From Gemmatimonadota bacterium (GTDB taxonomy: Bacteria > Gemmatimonadota > Gemmatimonadetes > Palauibacterales > Palauibacteraceae): 12,735 bases of DNA. The stretch spans positions 1-12,735 of the forward strand of contig JAMJQV010000134.1 in assembly GCA_023554435.1 (NCBI GenBank). The letters are read 5' to 3'. The notes below the pieces were generated by a model, which saw nothing but the letters and a program-made list of their open reading frames with translations, did no database searches and was not told where the DNA came from. A program made the position numbers and the translations under genes. Of this stretch, positions 7,339-12,735 are shown piece by piece (position 1 is the first letter of the stretch; every line of letters starts with the position of its first letter).

Positions 7339-9674
7339 GGACGGTCCGTCGTCTCGTCCAGGTAGCGCCTGAGCGCCTCCCGGTCCTCCTGGGAGCCGAA
7401 GAGAGTGGCGCCGCTCAACAGGAGATCCGCGACCACGTCGTCGAGGTTCCTCAGCGCACGCTGCTCGGCTGAAGCACTGAGGTCCCCGATGAAGGGCCAC
7501 AGCCGGTCCCGCACGTTGCGCGGCAGCACCTGCTCGAGGTACTCGAGAGCGAAGCTCTTCAGTTCCGGGTCGTTGAGGATGATGCCGTGGTAGGCTGCCC
7601 GCACCGTGTCGCGATCCAGGACCAGGCTCAGGAGCCGGAATGTATGCTCGAGGCTCAATTCTCCCCTCAGGCCCACCCGCCGTTCCACGAAGCCATCGTC
7701 GGCCTCGGCGTCCAATAGCCGCGCCAGCTCCCACACCGGCTTCTCGCGGCTGAGCTGAGCGTTCACAGCGGCCCAGACCTCAGACTCCCAGTCGCCGCTC
7801 GACATCGGCAGCGATTCCAGGCGCCTGTGATACAGCGCCAGGGCGACTCTGTAGCGAACCTCGAACCGCCCGGCCCCGAGCGCGTTGACCAGGGCTTGAT
7901 CGGCGTCCGGGTGATCGATCAGCTCAAGCACCCGGGGTATCCGCCGACGGAGGACGAAATCGGCGGAATCGTCTCCGAGCACGGAACTCAGATACGGCAC
8001 GGCCTCGACTCCGAACGCCGCCAGAGCCCGAACTGCGGGCCCCAACCACCCGTCACGGGCGAGCAGGGGCACGAGGTGGGGCAGGTCCTCGATCGACCAC
8101 TCATGAGGGCCGATCAGAGCCCGCTCGATGAGAACGGGGTTGCCCGAGCGCAGCAGTTCGGATGGGGTGAGGGATTCTGGATCGGGCGCCGACGAATCCC
8201 TGTCGACTGGCGGCTGCTCTGGCGGCATGTCGAGGACGATGCCCGTCGTGGCCAACACGCGCGTGATGTCCAGCCGCGTCAGGGTCGCGCCCAGACGATC
8301 CGCACGGTCCAGGCCTGCCTCTTCCATCACCTCCGCATCGTTTCCGCTGTGTTCCAGTCGGTTCCTCAGGGTGACGAAGTACTGGGTGCCCATGGCGCGC
8401 GAGAGCACCAGGAGGGCCAGGGCGGCTCCCATCACGAACACGGAAAGAAACCGGGAAGGGAACTGTCCGAACGTCACCCACAGGAGGACGACAAGCGCTC
8501 CCAGCCCGTCGCCCGCGCTGTTTACCATGGAGTCGATGAATGCCTTGGCACGCCTCCGGAGCGCCGGAGACACCGGGATCCACAGGAGTTCCGCGACGGT
8601 GCGGTGCACCGACTTTCCGAGCGTGTTGTCGGCGCCCCGGACCAGGGTAGCCATCACGAGGCCTGGGACGATCAACATGCCGGCGGACCCGAACAGAAGG
8701 GCCAGGGGAAGCAGGGCAAGGCTCCAGGCCACTCCCGCACCGGCCAGGATTCGGCCGGCCACGAATACCTGGATGATGAACGCCAACCCGCCCGTCCAAC
8801 CGCGGAAGGCGCCCATGAACGACGCGATCCGGGTGTTCACGGCCGTGACGGCTTCATCGCCCGCAAGGCCGGCGCGTGCCGCCTCCGCGGTAGCGGTGAT
8901 CTGTATGGCTTCCTGGAGCTGCCAACTGACCACGTAGCTGGCGGCAGAGGTCAGCAGCACGATTCCCGCGATCAGTCGGAGGTGGCGGTTCGATGCGAGG
9001 GCGCGGACGCTCTCCAGCGCTCCGTCGCTGCGGGATGCGGGTCGGCGCCGGTCTCTCCCCAGCCTGTCCCGTGGCATCATATCCAGGGTGACCTGGGCCA
9101 GGAGTAGAAGGGCCACGAGCAGGGGGATCAGGTGTACGGGTCTGAACTCGAGGAGCAGAATCGAGAGGGACAGGCCGGTCACCAGCGTACCCATCGCTCC
9201 CCCGGCGCTGATCAGCCCGAACAACCGCTTGGCCTCGCGCACCGCGAACACATCCGACACGATGATCCAGAAGCCCGACGTCAGGAGCAGGGCCGCAACC
9301 GCGGTCAACAGGTAGAACAGCACTGCCGCGGCTCCCGGGTCGAGTATCGGCCCCGGCAGAATTACGAGCGAGTAGAGTAGTAATAGACCTCCGGAGACCA
9401 GCCCCACTACCGATCGCATCACGCCGTTCGGGTCCCTGCGGGCCATGAGGCGAGAGAAGACGGCCACGGCGGGAAGGCCCAGCAGCAGGCTGGCATAGAG
9501 GACGTAGGGAAGAGTGCTTGCGTCAAAGTCGCCGAGGTAGAAGGCTTCTCTCAGGGCCCCCGCGAGGACCGTGAATCCCATGACGAAGAAGGCGCCCAGG
9601 ACGCTGAGCACGACGACCCGGAACTCGGCGGTCCGGATGTCCAGCCACTCCGTGAATCTCTCCAGTACCCCCAT
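7335..9674 (-). CDS. NTT/ATP-ADP translocase-like membrane transporter with C-terminal HEAT repeats
   Basis: 779 residues in two parts. Residues 1 to about 430 carry roughly 11-12 hydrophobic segments (for example near 20-42, 56-76, 85-105, 115-142, 155-197, 232-252, 312-345, 388-425). They include blocks typical of the Npt1/Npt2-like nucleotide transporter superfamily of the MFS: FWIIVSDVFAVREAKRLFG (135-153) followed by SAGGAMGTLVTG, and SVHRTVAELLWIPVSPALRR (355-374) then KAFIDSMVNSAGDGLGALV. Residues from about 490 to 779 are soluble and helical, with HEAT-like units such as IEDLPHLVPLLARDGW and VRALAAFGVEAVPYLSSVLG. True ATP/ADP exchangers belong to intracellular parasites and plastids; free-living homologues with HEAT tails have unknown substrates, so nucleotide transport should not be assumed. 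The gene begins 22 bp after the aminotransferase gene and is probably co-transcribed with it. Confidence 0.82.
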   Translation of the reverse strand: MGVLERFTEWLDIRTAEFRVVVLSVLGAFFVMGFTVLAGALREAFYLGDFDASTLPYVLYASLLLGLPAVAVFSRLMARRDPNGVMRSVVGLVSGGLLLLYSLVILPGPILDPGAAAVLFYLLTAVAALLLTSGFWIIVSDVFAVREAKRLFGLISAGGAMGTLVTGLSLSILLLEFRPVHLIPLLVALLLLAQVTLDMMPRDRLGRDRRRPASRSDGALESVRALASNRHLRLIAGIVLLTSAASYVVSWQLQEAIQITATAEAARAGLAGDEAVTAVNTRIASFMGAFRGWTGGLAFIIQVFVAGRILAGAGVAWSLALLPLALLFGSAGMLIVPGLVMATLVRGADNTLGKSVHRTVAELLWIPVSPALRRRAKAFIDSMVNSAGDGLGALVVLLWVTFGQFPSRFLSVFVMGAALALLVLSRAMGTQYFVTLRNRLEHSGNDAEVMEEAGLDRADRLGATLTRLDITRVLATTGIVLDMPPEQPPVDRDSSAPDPESLTPSELLRSGNPVLIERALIGPHEWSIEDLPHLVPLLARDGWLGPAVRALAAFGVEAVPYLSSVLGDDSADFVLRRRIPRVLELIDHPDADQALVNALGAGRFEVRYRVALALYHRRLESLPMSSGDWESEVWAAVNAQLSREKPVWELARLLDAEADDGFVERRVGLRGELSLEHTFRLLSLVLDRDTVRAAYHGIILNDPELKSFALEYLEQVLPRNVRDRLWPFIGDLSASAEQRALRNLDDVVADLLLSGATLFGSQEDREALRRYLDETTDRP

Positions 9675-9696
9675 CAGCTGACTCTACGCCCAGGGG

Positions 9697-11004
9697 TCAA
9701 GCGGGCAGGCCCTCGTCGACCACGTGCTGCATGGCATCGACGAACCGGCCGATTTCCTCGGGAGTCGTATAGACGCTCGGGGAGACACGGATTCCCTGGA
9801 ACTCGTCGTGCTTGATCGGCGTGACGATGATCCGGTGCTCCCGAAACAGCCAACTGGTCAGCTCACCCGGATCGACCCCGTCGATCTCGACGTTCGCGAT
9901 CCCGCACGCCATGCCCGGCTTGAGGCTCGTATGCAACCGGACCCGGTCATTCTCCAGCAGTCGCGTGGCCCAGGAATCGCGCAAATAGGTCAGACGAGCC
10001 TCTTTGCGCTTGCCCCCGATCCCCTGATGGAAGGTCAGGGCTTCCGCGATCGCCAGGTAGGGCGCCGCCGGGTGCGTGCCGATTTCCTCGAACTTGCGGA
10101 TGTTGTCGTTCATCGCTTCGGATGCGGCCATGAGGGGCCAGACATCGGCGATCTTGTCTTTGCGCACGTAGAGCAGGCCGGTGCCATGCGGCGCAAACAA
10201 CCACTTGTGGAGGCTCACACAGTAGTTGTCGCATTCGAGATCCGAGATCTTGAAATCGAAGTGGGCCAGGGCGTGTGCCCCATCCACGAGAACGGGAATG
10301 TCATGCCGCCTCGCCATCGCGACCACCTCGCGCACCGGGAGGATCTGCCCTGTGAGGTTGATCATGTGGCACATCAGGATCAGGCGGGTGCGCGGCGTGA
10401 TCTCCTGTTCGAACAGCCGAACAATCTCTGCCGGGTCCTCCGCGGGGACCGGGATCGAGAACTGCTTGAGGACGATTCCTTCGCGTCGCTCGCGCTGCTG
10501 GAAGGTCGTCAGCATGCGCGGGTAGTCCTGGTTGGTCGTCAGGACTTCGTCACCCGGGGCCAGGTCGTATCCGAGCTGAAGGGTCTGAAGGCTCTCGGAT
10601 GCGTTGCGTGTGAAAGCGACCTCCTCGGCATCCACTCCCCACTCGCGTGCAATGCGTTCGCGGACGGCCTCGCGCTGTGGCTCGAGTATCCGCCACATGG
10701 TGTAGACGGGTGCCTCGTTGGAGTAGTCCAGGTGCCGCTTCATCGCCTCCTGGACGTAGCCCGGCGCGGGGCTCACTCCCCCATTGTTGAAGTTCACGAG
10801 AGAGCGATCCACCGTGAATGCTCGGGCCACTTCGGCCCAGAAGTCCTCATCCGCCGCGATCTCATCTGGCGCGCCGTCATGGAGGGCAAGCGCATCCAGG
10901 ATCGTCGTCGTGTCGCTCAGGCGAGGAAGGGGGAGAGGGAGTCCAGCTGCTGCCGCGAATGAGGGGAGGCCGATGGCCCCGAGGAAACGCCGCCGCGAAT
11001 ACAT
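9697..11004 (-). CDS. Tat-exported class V aminotransferase-fold PLP enzyme
   Basis: 435 residues. The N-terminus MYSRRRFLGAIGLPSFAAAA is a twin-arginine signal (SRRRFLG then a hydrophobic stretch), implying export of the folded, cofactor-loaded protein to the periplasm. The rest is a fold-type I, class V enzyme resembling isopenicillin-N epimerase and cysteine desulfurase relatives. VDGAHALAHFDF holds the PLP-ring Asp241, SLHKWLFAPHGTG the probable Schiff-base Lys267, and NFNNGGVSPAP (71-81) the N-terminal substrate loop. The reaction cannot be told from sequence; epimerase, lyase, desulfurase and aminotransferase activities all occur in this family. The start is supported by GGAGG at 11017-11013 and by the complete Tat motif. 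A strong hairpin lies just upstream, and the NTT-like transporter follows 22 bp downstream. Confidence 0.88.
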   Translation of the reverse strand: MYSRRRFLGAIGLPSFAAAAGLPLPLPRLSDTTTILDALALHDGAPDEIAADEDFWAEVARAFTVDRSLVNFNNGGVSPAPGYVQEAMKRHLDYSNEAPVYTMWRILEPQREAVRERIAREWGVDAEEVAFTRNASESLQTLQLGYDLAPGDEVLTTNQDYPRMLTTFQQRERREGIVLKQFSIPVPAEDPAEIVRLFEQEITPRTRLILMCHMINLTGQILPVREVVAMARRHDIPVLVDGAHALAHFDFKISDLECDNYCVSLHKWLFAPHGTGLLYVRKDKIADVWPLMAASEAMNDNIRKFEEIGTHPAAPYLAIAEALTFHQGIGGKRKEARLTYLRDSWATRLLENDRVRLHTSLKPGMACGIANVEIDGVDPGELTSWLFREHRIIVTPIKHDEFQGIRVSPSVYTTPEEIGRFVDAMQHVVDEGLPA

Positions 11005-11026
11005 GACATGGACCTCCAGAGATGTG

Positions 11027-11055
11027 CTGCCGGGCCCCGGGGGCGGGCCCGGCAG
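11027..11055 (-). terminator. Strong GC hairpin between the exported-protein gene and the class V enzyme gene
   Basis: Perfect 11-bp arms CTGCCGGGCCC (11027-11037) and GGGCCCGGCAG (11045-11055) enclose a 7-base loop. The hairpin lies 17 bases past the stop of the exported-protein gene and about 10 bases before the ribosome site of the class V enzyme. No U-tract follows on the minus strand, so it may be a partial terminator, an mRNA 3'-end stabiliser, or an attenuator that lowers expression of the downstream pair. Confidence 0.6.
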
Positions 11056-11072
11056 TGATGCAGCCTGCGAGC

Positions 11073-11732
11073 CTAGCGGTTCATTCCGCCCATTCCGGGC
11101 ATCATCTGGGGCTCTTCGGGGATCGAGGACTCGGCGTCCGTGCCGAATCCCTTGAGCACGAGGAGGCCTCCCTCAGGGACCGTGCCCTGGACGATGCCGA
11201 ACGGCACGTCCTCGCTGATCCAGGCCTCGGAGCCGTCTTCGTCGTTCATGAGGTGCACGGTGGAGAACGTGCCGGCCGGCACTTCGATGCTCTCGTTACC
11301 GATTACCGCGGACTCCGCGCACTTCTCCGCGAAGTCGGCCATCGGATTGTCGCCCATCTGCTGCTGCATCATGGACAGCATCTCGTTGGGCAGACGCATG
11401 GCCGGTTGACCGGCCATCTTCACGATCACGCCGGTCACATCCGCCGTCTCGAACGGCCAACCGGGCACGTCGAGCTGCACGATGACGGGACCCTGGTTCG
11501 TGACCGCGGAGAACTCGTACCACGTCTTGTCGGCCTCGTCGGGACGCTCGACGATCGCGAACCGCAGCGAACTCACCTCGTCGTTGGGGGCGCCCGACAG
11601 GTCGAACTCGGCCCAGTATCCGACCTCGGTGTCCACGACAGCGGCACAGGCAGCGGCCTGGTCCTGGGCAGCGAGCGGGGCGACGGCGACGACGAGCAGG
11701 GCCGCGGCCGCGAGGAAGACACGTCTCAGCAT
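11073..11732 (-). CDS. Sec-exported protein of unknown function with Met-rich C-terminus
   Basis: 219 residues from the ATG at 11732. The frame is open upstream to 11852, but this start gives a clean signal peptide, MLRRVFLAAAALLVVAVAPL followed by AAQ, with probable cleavage near residue 22, and has AGAGAGAA upstream. The mature part looks beta-rich. Near 155-195 it carries VPAGTFSTVHL, then EAWISEDVPFGIVQG and LLVLKGFGTDAES. This pattern (an AGTF turn followed by a W-S-x-x-VP-x-G segment) recalls exported lipoprotein-carrier-like or DUF4412-type domains, which I cannot confirm. The tail EEPQMMPGMGGMNR is rich in methionine and glycine and could bind soft metals or be disordered. The 133 bp between it and yjbQ shows no strong promoter by eye. 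It is probably periplasmic, or surface-associated if further processed. Confidence 0.8.
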   Translation of the reverse strand: MLRRVFLAAAALLVVAVAPLAAQDQAAACAAVVDTEVGYWAEFDLSGAPNDEVSSLRFAIVERPDEADKTWYEFSAVTNQGPVIVQLDVPGWPFETADVTGVIVKMAGQPAMRLPNEMLSMMQQQMGDNPMADFAEKCAESAVIGNESIEVPAGTFSTVHLMNDEDGSEAWISEDVPFGIVQGTVPEGGLLVLKGFGTDAESSIPEEPQMMPGMGGMNR

Positions 11733-11865
11733 CCGATTCTCTCTTTTCTCAAGTTCCACGCAGCACGGAGATGTCCGATGACACGCGCCGCCCGCGTACC
11801 GGTTGAGCGCACAAGATGCCACCTCCGCGGCGGACCGCAAAGGGCAGCCCACGATCGGGAAGGGC

Positions 11866-12288
11866 CTACTCTCCGATGATCTTGATCAGGACGCGTTTGG
11901 GACGCCGTCCGTCGAACTCGCCGTAGAAGATCGTCTCCCACGGACCGAAGTCCAGCTTCCCGCCCGTGATGGCAACCACGACCTCACGTCCCATGATCTG
12001 CCGCTTGTGGTGTGCGTCGGCGTTGTCTTCGCCCGTACGATTGTGATGGTACCGGTCCGGGCTGGCGTCGAAGGGTGCGAGCTCCTCCAGCCACTTCCGA
12101 TAGTCACGGTGCAGCCCCGACTCGTTGTCGTTGATGAACACGCTGGCGGTGATGTGCATTGCATTGACCAGGCAGAGCCCCTCCTGCACACGGCTCGCAC
12201 GGACCTCATCCTCGACCTCGGCCGTGATGTTCACGAAGTCCATGCGCGCAGGTACGTGCATGGTCAGGTAACGGGTGTGCGATTTCAT
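11866..12288 (-). CDS. yjbQ: YjbQ/UPF0047 family protein
   Basis: 140 residues, the full length of this small family, which is also annotated as secondary thiamine-phosphate synthase after a weak activity reported for the E. coli protein; its main role is not settled. Family motifs are HITASVFINDNE (45-56), the histidines near 81-82 and 93 in NADAHHKRQIMG, and a C-terminal block from TGGKLDFGPWETIF to the EFDGRRPKRV segment. The clustered histidines suggest a metal-bound trimer site. GGAGAC at 12300-12295 is a good ribosome site. The gene is divergent from the OsmC-family gene, and the exported-protein gene follows on the same strand after 133 bp. Confidence 0.92.
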   Translation of the reverse strand: MKSHTRYLTMHVPARMDFVNITAEVEDEVRASRVQEGLCLVNAMHITASVFINDNESGLHRDYRKWLEELAPFDASPDRYHHNRTGEDNADAHHKRQIMGREVVVAITGGKLDFGPWETIFYGEFDGRRPKRVLIKIIGE

Positions 12289-12321
12289 CGGGATGTCTCC
12301 GGTTCTTGAACGTCCGTGCCC

Positions 12322-12351
12322 TTGTACGGGGAAGCGCGCGCGGCCTATGTT
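12322..12351 (+). promoter_or_regulatory. Possible sigma-70-type promoter for the OsmC-family gene
   Basis: TTGTAC at 12322-12327 and TATGTT at 12346-12351 are separated by 18 bp; the -35 matches consensus at 3 of 6 positions and the -10 at 4 of 6. The site lies about 85 bp before the ATG at 12436. Similarity is modest, and promoter consensus in this organism is unknown. Confidence 0.3.
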
Positions 12352-12368
12352 TCACCGCGTCAGTCCGG

Positions 12369-12397
12369 AGTATTCTGCGCCGGCCGGTGGTGGGCAA
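12369..12397 (-). promoter_or_regulatory. Possible sigma-70-type promoter for yjbQ
   Basis: On the minus strand TTGCCC (12397-12392) and AATACT (12374-12369) are separated by 17 bp, each matching consensus at 4 of 6 positions. The -10 lies about 80 bp before the yjbQ start at 12288. It faces the candidate promoter for the OsmC-family gene, so the two would transcribe across each other before diverging. Judged by eye only. Confidence 0.33.
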
Positions 12398-12435
12398 CAC
12401 GTCCTGCCGGCCGCCCTCCCTGACCCAGGGCCAAG

Positions 12436-12735
12436 ATGAGCCAGACGATTCAGTTGGTATGGAATGGTGACTTCCGCTTCAAGGGCACGGCCCGAGGAGG
12501 GGCGATCACCTCCATCGATGGCAATTCGACCGATGGGACGTCGCCAGTCGATCTCCTTCTGGAGTCCGTCGGCTCATGTGCCGCGATCGATGTCGTGGAC
12601 ATCCTCAAAAAGTCGCGGCAGGAAGTACTGGGAATGGCGGTCGAGGTCGAAGCCACGCGCCGGGAAGAGACGCCGCGCTACGTCAAACGGCTCGATTTTC
12701 GGTTCCGTATCAAGGGACCGGTGGATCAGAAGAAG
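12436..12735 (+). CDS. OsmC-family protein, N-terminal part, cut by the window edge
   Basis: 100 codons from ATG at 12436 (MSQTIQLVWNGDFRFKG) to the last base; family members are about 135-145 residues. The OsmC/Ohr superfamily comprises small dimeric cytosolic proteins, many of which reduce organic or fatty-acid hydroperoxides with a two-cysteine centre. The segment TSPVDLLLESVGSCAAIDVV contains Cys48 at the first conserved cysteine; the second would lie at or beyond the edge, so peroxidase activity cannot be judged. The SCAAIDVVDILKKSRQ form looks closer to the YhfA/OsmC-like branch than to Ohr. An AGGG at 12427-12430 is the likely ribosome site. Confidence 0.9.
   Translation, partial: MSQTIQLVWNGDFRFKGTARGGAITSIDGNSTDGTSPVDLLLESVGSCAAIDVVDILKKSRQEVLGMAVEVEATRREETPRYVKRLDFRFRIKGPVDQKK

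Noticed and set aside
7827..9107. Open frame of 426 codons on the plus strand opposite the transporter gene
   Set aside because: Its composition is dominated by Arg, Gly, Gln and His with no domain, as expected from the complement of a hydrophobic membrane-protein gene.
9724..10962. Open frame of 412 codons on the plus strand opposite the class V enzyme gene
   Set aside because: Its product has no recognisable motif, and it mirrors a clearly conserved gene with intact catalytic residues on the other strand. Long antisense frames are expected at this GC content.
11733..11852. 40-residue N-terminal extension of the exported protein from an ATG at 11852
   Set aside because: It would bury the signal peptide, has three cysteines and no conserved look, and a good start with a ribosome site exists at 11732.
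12376..12412. Repeated GCCGGCCG words near 12379 and 12406 as a hairpin or terminator
   Set aside because: The words are self-complementary and pair only over about 6 bases with a long loop; neither gene ends here, so a terminator role makes no sense.

Overview
The window is a stretch of chromosome from a high-GC, probably Gram-negative bacterium. It is densely coding, with short gaps and Shine-Dalgarno-type starts. It encodes one Sec-exported protein whose signal peptide ends in Ala-Ala-Gln and one Tat-exported protein. The gene mix (ATP-type PEP carboxykinase, a Hut pathway routed through tetrahydrofolate, an ATP/ADP-translocase-like protein fused to HEAT repeats, a Tat-exported class V aminotransferase) would suit Gemmatimonadota or a similar lineage. 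That placement is a low-confidence inference; no rRNA or other phylogenetic marker is present.

Left part, minus strand (1-1088): the N-terminal two thirds of ATP-dependent PEP carboxykinase (pckA), running off the left edge. A 223-bp divergent region (1089-1311) holds a tandem 10-bp direct repeat and a 9-bp inverted repeat.

Middle, plus strand (1312-7338): a compact five-gene histidine-utilisation operon, hutH-fchA-ftcD-hutI-hutU, with gaps or overlaps from -8 to +42 bp. It encodes a complete route: histidine to urocanate (HutH), to imidazolonepropionate (HutU), to formiminoglutamate (HutI), then transfer of the formimino group to tetrahydrofolate (FtcD) and cyclodeamination to methenyl-THF (FchA). 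The products are glutamate, ammonia and one-carbon units. PEP carboxykinase next door could carry glutamate-derived oxaloacetate into gluconeogenesis. No hut regulator or histidine transporter lies in the window. HutH and HutI keep their main catalytic residues but differ at known substrate-contacting positions (Cys84 in HutH; Cys333 and Gly336 in HutI).

Right part, minus strand (12288 down to 7335): a YjbQ/UPF0047 protein, a small Sec-exported protein with a Met-rich tail, a strong GC hairpin, a Tat-exported class V PLP-dependent enzyme, and a 779-residue NTT-like membrane transporter with C-terminal HEAT repeats. The last gene meets hutU tail to tail and the two share a palindromic CTAG as stop codons. 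At the far right (12436-12735, plus) an OsmC-family protein begins and runs off the edge; it is divergent from yjbQ, with candidate promoters in the 147-bp gap.

I see no rRNA, tRNA, CRISPR array, insertion sequence or phage gene. I do not see a clearly new multi-gene system. The most unusual points are the active-site substitutions in the Hut enzymes and the exported PLP enzyme beside an NTT-HEAT transporter.
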